Part shown: one piece after another, positions 40,682 through 50,299 of the stretch
Layout of the letters: each line of letters starts with the position of its first letter
How positions within the stretch are numbered: the stretch's first letter is position 1
Assembly (NCBI GenBank): GCA_018873245.2
Contig: JAEMBT020000007.1
Location: 6,355,129 to 6,419,128, forward strand
Direction: 5' to 3'
Source: Archegozetes longisetosus
Taxonomy: Eukaryota > Arthropoda > Arachnida > Sarcoptiformes > Trhypochthoniidae
DNA length: 64,000 bases
Made by a program: the position numbers and the translations under genes
Notes under the pieces: model-generated
Seen by the model: only the letters and a program-made list of their open reading frames with translations
Database searches by the model: none
Told to the model about the DNA's origin: nothing

Positions 40682-41909
40682 TTATTCGGTGGATAATTTT
40701 CCTGTACTATCGTGAATTGTCCATATTAATTCATTACGGGGTTCATTTCTATAGTTAAACTCAAGCCGTTTAATTATAGTGCTTCCAGAGATATGTAATC
40801 TATTTTCTTCCAGAATGAGACAAACTCTGTCGCCAATTCGAATATCTCTTGATATTATCACCATCTGGATGAACGATTTGAAAATTAGCCGAACCATATT
40901 CCTTAAATTCAATGCCACTCCAAGGTGAAAACCAGGAATTCTCATAATGTAAAAACCTTTTGCTACCATAAATCTTGTACGCTGATACAATTCTAATATG
41001 TGCCCCATACCTCAGATTTTCTTTATTTTTTTCTGTAAAGAGTTTTATTATACTAAAAATAAAAAGTTAAACAATCTCATTAATGTTTTGTGTTAATAAT
41101 TGGGGATTATAGTTCAGAATGTAAAGGAGTTTATCAATTACATTTCATTAAAAATTGGTATCCATTAATATTTATTACCTATTGGTGTTATTATAAGGCT
41201 CAGTATATGTAAAGCGCCAAGCGCTATATCCAACAAAAGAAAAAAATTGCGAATTTTTATCTGAAATTAATGTGACGTCAGTTTCACCAGGCACGATGAT
41301 TGGTCTCTTTTTATCAAGATGTCTTTGAGCAGCATGGATTGGTCCCATTATTTCTCTTAGCAAATTCAAATCATCAACACTTATTTTATCATTAAGTAAC
41401 TTTTCAATTTCCTGAAAAATTATTAATAAATCAAGACACCTTTCAAAAAGTCTATCTGAATTAGTAATATCAATTTTTCCATCTATTGATGTTTCATTAA
41501 TCTGCTTTAGGCATTCAAGCAAATGTTTTATATCATTTAATCGAGCTTTTAATTCACAGGTCAGTGGTTTATTCAAGACAGCAACGTTTTCTTTTTGTTC
41601 ACTACCTCTACGTTTCCTTAACTTTTCTATTTCGTCTGTTACTTTTACAATTGCATCAATCGTTGTTTTAGCGAAATTAAGGTTCCATTTGGCTCGTCTT
41701 TCTAAGTAATCACGACTATGACTTAAAATCACACTACATAAATAGCACACTATAGTTTTCGCTATAGTTTTTATAGCATCAGTTATATCCTTGTATGCAA
41801 CTGCTATGTCAGTAAGTTGAATTTTTATTTCCGTTGCATTCTTGACGAATTCTTTAAACTCGGAAATTTTCTTGTTTTTTACCGCACTTTTCACACTTTC
41901 CTCACTCAT
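40682..41909 (-). CDS. Unrecognised protein: helical N-terminus plus beta-repeat C-terminus
   Basis: Exon 1 (41,909-41,179) encodes about 244 aa of mostly charged, helix-prone sequence starting MSEESVKSAVK. It ends in the middle of a codon at a G|GTAATA donor. An intron of 126 bp (41,178-41,053, acceptor ATTTTTAG) joins in phase to exon 2. Exon 2 continues with segments of the form I-R-I-V-S...FLHYENSWFSPW...F-Q-I-V-H. The end of exon 1 (V-T-L-I-S...W-R-F) and the last part (R-V-C-L-I-L...H-I-S-G...W-T-I-H) look like sister repeats, as in beta-trefoil or MIR-type domains. Exon 2 is broken by one frameshift at about 40,843-40,855, after which the second frame runs to a TAA at 40,682. The gene may be a recent pseudogene, or the shift may be an assembly error. 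Function is unknown; the fold idea is inference only. Confidence 0.5.
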
Positions 41910-42454
41910 TTCCGTGACCGAAATTGTAAAGTTTGCAAATTAACGAAAAAATTTCAAGTTTAACAACAATATAACTGTTCTTGGTATATGACACCATCTA
42001 TAGATGAGTTGCCTACACTCTTAGAAATATTTTTTGGCTATAAGACGTTCAAACGTCTAGAGTCATGCGATCATCTTATTTTATATCTGGCCCCAGATAT
42101 AAGGCGTGAAAGTTTGTGATAAAAGTTAAAGTCCTCTAAACGTATTATTTAATATGTTTGAATGACGTATTTTATTTATAAGTCGTCTATTAGTTGTCAG
42201 TAATAGTTGTTTGTTTTTATTTCGATGTTATCTAAACTCAATACTTCTTCATTATCGTCTCATTAGAAGACAAATTTTATCGCCTGTTCTCCAATTGAAG
42301 GCGCTATCAACTGAAGGTAAGTTATGATTTTTTTATTTATCATTTATCTAAACTCAGAGCCATTATTTTATTAATGAAATGACATCACTATAAGATAATA
42401 ATAGATATTGAAGGTGTGAAATCAGAGGGTTATCGCTAATTCATAAATCTTTAA

Positions 42455-42890
42455 CTAATTCTCTACTCTTTCAATTATGTTTAACTTTTTTACTTTGATC
42501 CCACAGTTATTAGCTACTGAGTCAGGTATGCAATAGACTTCTTTCAATCTTATTATATTGCACACGAAATCATCTAGTAGGTTATCATCATTTCTAGAAC
42601 AATCTAATTCGTAATAATTATCCTCGCCAGAATCGAAGCCCATAAGAATTGGGTCTATAGATTGCTCTAATCGAGTATCAAGTGTTGATACTTGTTGGCG
42701 CTTTACTTTATTTTGATTCAGTCTTTGATTATGAAATTTTTTAGTGTTCCAGTAAATGGAGATATGACTGAATATTCGTGACACAAAATCAACATTTAAT
42801 CTCTTCATTTATGCTGAAATGAGACGAATTGCAATGAAATTTGAACTTTTTGTATGTGTCGAAATTCTGTTTACATGAACAGGTCAGCAT
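42455..42890 (-). pseudogene. C2H2 zinc-finger protein, partner of the SAMD3-like gene
   Basis: The ATG at 42,890 opens a short frame with one finger-like motif (C-x-C, then F and Y, then H-x4-H; about aa 4-24). After a frameshift near 42,800-42,812 a 117-codon frame continues to a stop at 42,455. It is acidic in the middle (D-S-G-E-D) and has an amphipathic tail (LLDDFVCNIIRLKEVYCIPD). The finger, acidic linker and 'short-helix...IP/sV' tail recall a family of multi-copy invertebrate and fish C2H2 proteins, as I remember it. Its start lies a few bases from the open frame of the SAMD3-like gene on the opposite strand, so the two look divergently arranged. The frameshift suggests decay. Confidence 0.4.
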
Positions 42891-43228
42891 TTTTTAAGTT
42901 AAGGCGCTTTCACTCATTAATAGCACATGCGCTGTTTCGATAAATTCAGACATTTTGAAAATATCTGACAACGAAGACGAGAGTCGTTTTGTTAAAGTGA
43001 AAAATTTACTAAATGGTATTAATTTGATGAGTTATCAAAAATTTAAAGGTAATTCACTTGATCATGCAGTAATTAAAAAATTTCAATACTTTAATGACTT
43101 AATTACTAATAAATAATATTGAATTTAAGATTTTTTATATACACGTTTTAATTTACTTTTTAATCCATAAGTTGATTTGAAGTTCAACTCATCTTAACAA
43201 AAATGAAGTGTTCCATTGTAATGATGAC

Positions 43229-43250
43229 ATAGTGAAAGCGCTTTCACTAT
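43229..43250. repeat. Perfect 22-bp palindrome in an intron
   Basis: Core AGTGAAAGCGCTTTCACT, extended by AT on both sides. It lies 43 bp upstream of the acceptor of the second exon of the SAMD3-like gene. Confidence 0.85.
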
Positions 43251-43789
43251 ATCTTACAATTTATAATATTATTAATTAATAGTATTCAATAAGAGTTAGA
43301 TATCAATGACGAAGACTTATTTATATTCGAAGAAAGAGACATTGAATTTATTGCAAAACCAAGTTCAAGGAGAAAATTATTGAATTCAATAAAGTATTTA
43401 AGAGAACTAAATGAATGTTAAACAACACATACTTTCGCACAAATAGTTGGTGTTTCAACCCACGAGCCAACTCAAAGTGTCGATGAATCGAATTCAAACC
43501 CAATAACTCCACAACTGGCTTCAATCGGTTCTGGATCTGTGAAAGTATCAGAGTCACAAGTGAGTAGCAACAATGTCAATAACTGAAGACTCATCGACAG
43601 TAGCAATGATTACAGACAAGTCAAACAATGGCCTTTGACTTTTGAATTACCAACATTTGATCCGTTACTGCAAAATAAACTTGATGCAGGCCTTTCATTG
43701 AACAACAGAGAAATGATACAAGAAGTTGACACTCTGTACTGTCAATTAAAGAGCTATTTTTGGTAATGTTTTTTAAATTTCTATTATAA

Positions 43790-43809
43790 TAGTGAAAGCG
43801 CTTTCACTA
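43790..43809. repeat. Second copy of the palindrome, 20 bp, in the next intron
   Basis: Same 18-bp core as at 43,229, flanked by T and A, 32 bp upstream of the next acceptor (43,841). A half-copy (GGCGCTTTCACTC) lies at about 42,903-42,915, between the two divergent reading frames. Confidence 0.85.
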
Positions 43810-43999
43810 ATTTATATCATTAATCATCACTCACTTTTTAGCTATAGGCTACCAACTTATCAGTTAGAATTGGTTTGCAATATATTCATTTCAAAGTATC
43901 AGCACTTAAGACAAAACAACGGGTTCATGGGTTATGTAATCAATTGATTTAAATTATTTTGAAAACAATACTAATATCTTATCTATCCCTTAGGAATAT

Positions 44000-44495
44000 T
44001 GTAAAGTCTGGATCTTTGATAGGAGCGTGTATGAAATCAAATTTTAAAATATAAGCACTTTATTTAACATAACCACAATAATAAAATTACATAAGATTTC
44101 ACAGGATTTTAACACTGGAAAAAAGAGCGAAAAATTTAAGAGAAACACGACATTTTATAGGAACAATAGGCGGGTTAAATTAGAAAATGTTTTACAATGA
44201 TAGGCTAAACCCTTTAAGGTTAATAGCGCATTTAGCTAAGATTGGAGGATTGTTTAACTAGAACATACTTAGGTAGGTTTTAAGAGTTGAAATATGCTTA
44301 CTATCAGCTGTCTTCATAACTTATGCAGTTGAGACAAGCATGTGAAGATTTCTTTTGTACAAACAAAAGATAATCTTTAGATCAGTAATAAAAGTTGACA
44401 TATACGGTGAGTTATGAAAATTAGTTTTAAAGATATAGGTTATTACAAATGTATTTTGGTATAGGTCTAATTTAGGAGACCAAGACGTTATTACA
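44000..44495 (-). repeat. 3' LTR (496 bp)
   Basis: Starts TGTAAAGTC and ends GTTATTACA on the plus strand (TG...CA ends). It matches the copy at 55,984-56,479 with three substitutions and no indels by my alignment. Confidence 0.95.
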
Positions 44496-44497
44496 AT

Positions 44498-44508
44498 ACC
44501 CCCACCTT
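44498..44508 (-). promoter_or_regulatory. Polypurine tract of the retrovirus
   Basis: AAGGTGGGGGT on the minus strand, two bases from the 3' LTR edge. Primer for plus-strand DNA synthesis in LTR elements; assigned by position and purine content. Confidence 0.7.
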
Positions 44509-45084
44509 AGATTACACGACTCTGTGTAACGCGTAATTGGTTTACATTAAATAATGTGATATTAGATTTAACAATACAAGCAACAAAAAAAACAATTTAA
44601 AATTATAATAGCATTTAGTTTATAGTATTTGGACATTATTTGTGAAAACAAAAGAAAATTATATATAAAATAAAAAATTTTTTATAGATATTTAAGATTA
44701 TAAGTTTGGCATATAAAGAGGTAGTTAGTAAAATATTTTTTTTTTAATGAATACATTAGTTATATATATATATATCTTTTTCTTAATAATTATGTGATTA
44801 TTCATATTTTTATATGTATATTTTAAAATATTAATACTGGATTATTTATGCCACGTATAAACTTTGTCCAATTAAAAAAACAAGGTAAAAAAAATATAAT
44901 ATAAAATGAATAGTGTAAAAATCAAACTTGAGGTATAAGCGATGATATCCATAGTATGCCTGTGAGGTAGGGCTTGAGGTATTATAGCACCCATTTGTGC
45001 TATTTAAAGGGTGAATAGAAGTCTGAACACCATTTTGAACTGTTGTTGATGAGGTAGAAGCTTGTTGTCTATTGAAGATAATGT

Positions 45085-45390
45085 TTAAAATAGCGGAAGA
45101 ATATCCCTAATCATAGTGCTGCTAGTAGTAAGATGGATGACAATATCCGTGATTGATCGACCCAATTGTCCCGTTAGTTCTTCATCCGGATTCTGCATAT
45201 TTAATAGTTCGTTTATGAATAAAAGTTGGGTCCTAATGTTGTCGGCGATTCCTCGAAGTTCATCCAACTCGGTATAGCTTGTTCGGTTCCTATATGGTGT
45301 AAATGTTCTTGAAACTTCATTATGCCTATGTCTTCGAATTCTATCTGACATATCGACTATAAGAATTTTAATAATAATGTCGTTAGACAA
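45085..45390 (-). CDS. Small ORF of the retrovirus between env and the 3' LTR
   Basis: A 101-codon frame; a second ATG at 45,351 would give about 88 aa. The N-terminus is Arg-rich (D-R-I-R-R-H-R-H), followed by a helix-prone acidic middle (YTELDELRGIADNIR) and a hydrophobic C-terminal third. There is no signal peptide or membrane span and no family I recognise. It lies downstream of the envelope regions on the element's coding strand, where some retroviruses keep accessory genes, and would need a spliced message. It could also be chance in a 2-kb non-coding segment. Confidence 0.35.
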   Translation of the reverse strand: MSNDIIIKILIVDMSDRIRRHRHNEVSRTFTPYRNRTSYTELDELRGIADNIRTQLLFINELLNMQNPDEELTGQLGRSITDIVIHLTTSSTMIRDILPLF

Positions 45391-45474
45391 ATAGTAAAAT
45401 ATAGTTTAGTTTCCTATAGTTTAAATAATACGTGTTTAGCATGAAGTAACTGTGTTTTGTTCAAATTGTGAATA

Positions 45475-45944
45475 ATAGATGTCGCTATGGTGGATTTTGA
45501 TGCTTATTAATAAATTAAAATTTTTAATACTTTAATAGAGCCGCCCTCGATCAAATTTTTGCAGAAAATATTTGAGTTTATGCTTTACTTATTAAGTGCA
45601 GAGTGATCTCTGGCTCTTAAACGGTTCAGAAGATATTCGATATTGAAAATTATTTATAATAGGAAATAGCGTTAAAAAAAAGTAAGTAGAAAGTTAGCGA
45701 TGCTTATAGTTTGTTTACATTAAGTTCAGCACAAGTTCCAATGAAATAGTTCATAATAAGAGGGATAGATGTCGCTATGGTGGATTTTGATGCTTATTAA
45801 TAAATAAATTAAAATTTTTAATACTTAAATAGAGCCGCCCTCGATCAAATTTTTGTAGAAAATATTAGAGTTTATGCTTTACTTATTAAGCGCAGAGTGA
45901 TCTCTGGCTCTTAAGCGGTTTAGGAGATATTCGATATTAAAAAT
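45475..45944. repeat. Direct repeat of about 180 bp inside the retrovirus
   Basis: Copy 1 is at 45,475-45,651 and copy 2 at 45,765-45,944. Both begin ATAGATGTCGCTATGGTGGA and include GAGCCGCCCTCGATCAAAT and TGATCTCTGGCTCTTAA. They differ at a handful of positions, and about 113 bp separate them. They lie in the apparently non-coding 3' region of the element. Confidence 0.85.
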
Positions 45945-46223
45945 TAAAATTTCTTTTAACCGTCATTTGTGTCAGACACTTTCCTTCAATCTGGTTCTGT
46001 TAAGTAAAAGTATATCAAGAGTATAAGGCTTAGCTACTATTAAGTGAGCTTTTTATATATATATTCCAAGTTCAACTATATTAATTATTTATTTTCATAA
46101 TTAGCCGTTTTATTATGTTACTGATTTTTTTAAAACTTTTTTTTTTAGCTTTTTTTTAAGAATTTCTTTTTTTAACTTTACTTAGAATTATGTTATACTT
46201 AAACTTTGTTAACTAAACACATG

Positions 46224-46226
<3 letters not shown>

Positions 46227-46273
<47 letters not shown>
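46227..46273. repeat. (TA)n microsatellite
   Basis: About 47 bp of alternating A and T between the envelope stop and the 180-bp repeats. Its length is likely to be uncertain in the assembly. Confidence 0.9.
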
Positions 46274-46275
<2 letters not shown>

Positions 46276-46540
46276 GATGTGCAGTGAACCCCCGCTATAA
46301 TTGCATATAACAAAAAATTAACTATAGTTGAATTTCTTAAATTTTTTTTGTTTATATTTATATATATTAAATTATAATTTTTATGAAGTACTTTTATGTA
46401 ATGAAGAAAATACATCTTTGATAATTAAAATGTATTGGATTATAAAATGGAATATATTTATTTTCAAAAATAGTTATATATAAGTTTTTTTAAATTTTTT
46501 CTCCTTTTTTTGAACTACATCGTTTATTAACCATAAACCT

Positions 46541-47320
46541 CTAGTAAGTGATGTAGTTGTGGTAATTCGTTTGATTCGAATTTAAAGCTATAGGGAAATG
46601 GAGGTAAGGGAAACCCATCTCCGCCGATGAATCATTGGCTTTTCTATCGTAAAACACCCTATAACTCTGGTGCATTTTTCTGCGCAACTTCACAAGTTTT
46701 AGTACTCCGTTGCATATCAGAAGTATAATAATAATAGTAGTTATAACTCCGAAAGAAATAACATATTTCTTTAACCATATATGTTCAGAATTTTTATGCA
46801 GCGTTAAGATAATTGTGTTTGATTGAAAGTCTGCAATGCACAAATGTGGTTTGAACATTTCTAACGACAGGTTCGAAGGAAATTTTATTTGGAAATGCGA
46901 GTTTTCGAATAGTCTTGAATCTAATTTATTTTGAGACCATTTTCTTCCAATAGTGTTTACTATGTCTTTTAATACAGCAAATGACGAAACTATTGTAGTT
47001 GCTAGGTAATTGTCTAGTTCATTGTTTGGATTGTTTGGACTATACGATCGCTTTTGTCTGTTAAACTCTGCATAATATAGTCGTTTATGTATTGCTAGAA
47101 TCTCGTTGTCTATTTTACAAAACGTGCTAACAGGTTTTATAAAAGAAAGCTCAAACTGATTTTGACACCATGTAATTTGTGTCGGAATAGTTTTGTTATT
47201 CAGGAGTAATTCGTTGCATGGCGACTGGAATTTTATGAAGATCACCATATATTTATAATCAAAAGCGTTAGCTGGTGTCAATGATAAAGTGATAATCGTT
47301 GTTAAAAATAAAACTCGCTT
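46541..47320 (-). CDS. Second envelope-like glycoprotein region (env2)
   Basis: Codons about 994-1252 of the 1,252-codon integrase-env frame. It begins with a signal-peptide-like stretch (LFLTTIITLSLTPANA). An ectodomain follows whose first 70 residues parallel env1: S-P-C, then W-C, then F-I-K-P-V-x-x-F-C, then a basic R-Q-K-R site. A K-W...L-F-E segment also has a counterpart in env1. It lacks the long fusion-peptide/heptad region and the cysteine-rich middle of env1. A membrane span (about codons 1180-1202) is followed by a basic tail. It is a shortened duplicate of env1, in the same frame and without an intervening stop. Whether it is made from its own message or as part of a longer precursor is unknown. 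Confidence 0.6.
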   Translation of the reverse strand, partial: KRVLFLTTIITLSLTPANAFDYKYMVIFIKFQSPCNELLLNNKTIPTQITWCQNQFELSFIKPVSTFCKIDNEILAIHKRLYYAEFNRQKRSYSPNNPNNELDNYLATTIVSSFAVLKDIVNTIGRKWSQNKLDSRLFENSHFQIKFPSNLSLEMFKPHLCIADFQSNTIILTLHKNSEHIWLKKYVISFGVITTIIIILLICNGVLKLVKLRRKMHQSYRVFYDRKANDSSAEMGFPYLHFPIALNSNQTNYHNYITY

Positions 47321-49015
47321 GGTTTTCCGAAGAGGAGTTGGGGTTGTTGTCTGCGATATATTTGATTTATTATCAGCTTCTTCGTCGGATTCCTCATCAG
47401 AAACTAATGATTGAGTTTCAGTTACAATATTAGAGTTACGAGCACGTCGTTTAAGTTCAATGGCTTGCACGTTAGCTATATCAACTGAATTAGAACGCTT
47501 TCTTTTAAAATAAACAGTTAATCCTATTAAAAGGACGATAATGATTATGATATAAAAGACGAAAGTACTTGATTGATTGTTTATCTCAATGGAAGGTTTA
47601 CGGTTATAAAACTGGATTTTACTTATTTCTGCATTATTTTGTTTTGCAATTTCCGTTAGATTTAGTTCGTGTAAAGACGGCATAAGATGGAAATTGATTC
47701 TTTGACCCCAAGCTGGCATCATACTTAAAGTATTTTGCACATTTACAAGAGAGGACTCGTAAGTTATTGAATTAATGCTAAACGGAACACTAGTGGGTAC
47801 AGCAAAAGCAAAATCAGGACATTCCAAAGTTCGATTATAGATCTTTATTTTAAGTGTGCTGCAGTAAATATAATTCAGTTTATCGGATACTTTCACTTGC
47901 ATTATTTCTTCATCTACTACAATCTTAGGATCTTCACAAGTAGTTACTTTCCAGAACTTTTTGGAAATTGTGTCAGGAAGGTTTCGTTGACAAGACGCTG
48001 AGCTCGGCATTAGTATCAAGTTTCGTGAAGATTGTGTAATCTGATGCAATGCGGTTACACAGTCTCGAGCAGCGTCATAAATTACCATTTTTGGTCCGAC
48101 ATATTCGACAGAACAAAGTTTACCATTATTTTGAGTGTATAAGACAAATGGATCAGCTTCCATTGTATTTGTTCCTTTCCTTTTAGTGTAAGCTTCAAAC
48201 TCCATTGAAACAAGAGAACGGCTTTCATCTATTGTGCATGACTTGGCTCTGGCTAAGTTTAACGGACAATCACAAGGAAGGGTTATATTAAATATTTCAA
48301 ATAATTTTTCATCCACTATTCCATTTTTCCATTTTCGTGAAATATCTTTTAACCTATCCTTCGTTAACATGAACTTTGATGCCAAATTTGCAACTATATG
48401 CATTGCCTTCGGCAAATTTTCTTGCAAAGTCCTGAAAGAAGCTGTAAGATCTTGTACTGCTACTCCTATTTCACTTATTTCATTTTGTAATGTTTGAAGT
48501 ATCTTTTGGATTTTCATCTGATTTCGCTTGAAATATTCTGCCTCCATCAACATCTCTTCTTGCTTTCTCTTAATTGTTTCTAGCTCTTCAGCCGTACGGG
48601 AACTTTGAACTAGTGATGCAGTAGAGACGCCTATGGTAGTGATTGAAGTGACAACTACTACTGCTAATAAAAATGCGGCGAAAATAAAACGTTTCTCCCT
48701 GTGAACAACTAAATCCTGTTTACTGGAGATGAGTGTACTATTGCAGAAACTTTTTACGGGTCTTATAAAATCTTCAATATAAGCATTATTGCACCAATTT
48801 AATAACTCAGTTTGATTACTGATTTCAAATATGGGATTTCTAAATACAACACACGGTGAGTCATAATGAATTTTCATAATTACTCGGTTTATTCCAGCAA
48901 TGACAGGTTTGTCAGATTTACGCCACAAAACTGGCGATATTTTAGTCAAGGCAGACTCTACAAAACAGGAACACAGTAAAATCATCATTAAGAACAGTAT
49001 ACTTGTTGCTGCAAA
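47321..49015 (-). CDS. env: Envelope-like glycoprotein (env1) of the retrovirus
   Basis: Codons about 429-993 of the long frame, directly after the integrase tail motif RRSERIRRPVDRF. Visible parts: a hydrophobic signal peptide, a cysteine-bearing N-terminal subunit with N-glycosylation sites, a furin-type site R-E-K-R (codons 534-537) and a 25-residue hydrophobic, Ala/Val/Thr-rich fusion-peptide-like stretch. Then come a long heptad-like helix (about 566-640), a second cysteine-rich part, a membrane span (about 913-931) followed by K-R-K-R, and an acidic tail. This is the layout of class-I-type envelope proteins of insect errantiviruses. The region has no internal stop. In such elements env is normally translated from a spliced RNA; I did not identify the splice sites. 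Confidence 0.75.
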
Positions 49016-50299
49016 ACCAAATCTATCGACTGGTCGTCTTATACGTTCTGATCTTCTTAGAGGTCTGTCGGTTATATCAGTATTTATGTCCTGTAATCGT
49101 GGTAATATAATTAGAGGATCTCGATCTATGCTTAACCATTGATCGTCAATTTCTGTTGCATCTGAATAATTATCAGATAAGTCTAGGATTTGACTTTCTT
49201 CTTCAGTTTCACTATTTTCGATTTGGTCCTTCTCCATTAAGTTATTTTCCACAGGCGTTGTTCTTATTGTACCCGATGTTTCATTTAAATTTAAATCTTC
49301 ATCCATATCTATCCCTTCAGGGTATAGTTCATAATCATCCGACCCCATTTCAAATGATGTGAACCCAGTTGGGTTAAAAAGTTCTGTTCTATCATAAAAT
49401 GGTTTCATCCTTGAAACATGTACGTTCATTGTTTCATATTTATCTCTTATTGATTCGACTGAATAAGTGACCGGACCTATTTGGTCAAGAATTTTATACG
49501 GTCCATAGAATTGATGTAAAAGCTTTTCTGATTTACCCTTATATCTACGAGGGTTAAAAACTAGAACCAATTGTCCAATTTTGAAGGTTACTTCTCTTCG
49601 TCGTTTATTGTAATGCTTTGTATTTCGCACTTGAGAGTCCGTTATATATTTACGGGCTAATTCACGCGCATTTTTGATATATTTGTCTCTGAGTGCAACA
49701 TACTGATCAACATCAGAAACACCCAAAGACGGTCTTCCCATTGTTATCTCTGCTGGAAATATAGGTTCTCTCGCGTAAGTTAGAACGAAAGGAGAGTAAT
49801 GTGTACTTTGTTGAACGCTTGTGTTATAAGCGAAAGTTACATGCAGTAAAAACTTATCCCAATCAGATTGTTTGTCTGCTACATAATGAGAAATCATTTC
49901 TGCTAACGTTTTATTCAAGCGTTCCACAAGCCCATTTGCTTGTGGGTGATAACTGGAAGTGCGAATGTGAGCGATTTCATGATTTTCATAAATTTGTTTA
50001 CACAAATTGCTCGAAAATACTTTTCCTTGATCTGTAACAATACTATAGGGTGCTCCATGCTTGAAAATGATTTGCTCATCGATAAACTTTGCGACTTGCC
50101 ATTTATCAGCTTTTGGCACAGCCTTAGTTTCAGCAAATTTCGTCATATATTCAGTTGCTACTATTATGTTATTATTTCCGTTGTCTGAGACTGGAAATGG
50201 TCCTAAAATGTCAATTCCCCATTTTTCAAATGGTCCTCCCACTTTACTGGGACCAATAAACCTGCTTTTTGAAGGTTCGGTGCTTTCTTTGTTTGACAA
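49016..50299 (-). CDS. pol: Retroviral integrase, catalytic core and C-terminal part
   Basis: Codons 1-428 of the 1,252-codon frame. The DDE triad is visible: D30 (WGIDILGPF), D90 (SIVTDQG) and E126 (GLVERLNK), with 35 residues between the last two. A GPY/F-type segment (QFYGPYKIL) follows, then an acidic linker and the tail motif LRRSERIRRP. The zinc-binding HHCC part is in the preceding pol frame, two frames apart. The crossing lies at about 50,230-50,265 and disrupts integrase in this copy. The first roughly 20 codons are probably out-of-frame sequence rather than real protein. The frame then runs without a stop into env1. Confidence 0.85.

Larger units (their letters stand above)
42898..43999 (+). 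pseudogene. SAM-domain / SAMD3-like gene, 5' part (interrupted by retrovirus)
   Basis: The open frame starts after a TAA at 42,895; no ATG is obvious before the domain. Exons: up to 43,048; 43,294-43,762; 43,842-43,930; 43,994 onward. The introns (245, 79 and 63 bp) are GT-AG and the first two join in phase. The first two exons encode a SAM domain (INLMSYQKFKE, then DINDEDLFIF, then RRKLLNSIKYL). The second and third carry the SAMD3-type motif WPLTFELPTFDPLLQNKL plus a KY-x-x-LR segment. Damage: in-frame stops TAA at 43,419 and TGA at 43,584, and a one-base frame change near the end of exon 3. Six bases into the fourth exon the retrovirus begins; the rest resumes at 56,480. SAM domains mediate protein or RNA contacts; the biological role of this family is not known to me. 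Confidence 0.65.

Noticed and set aside
46209..46415. 68-codon minus-strand ORF
   Set aside because: A third of it is translated TA microsatellite (Ile-Tyr repeats).
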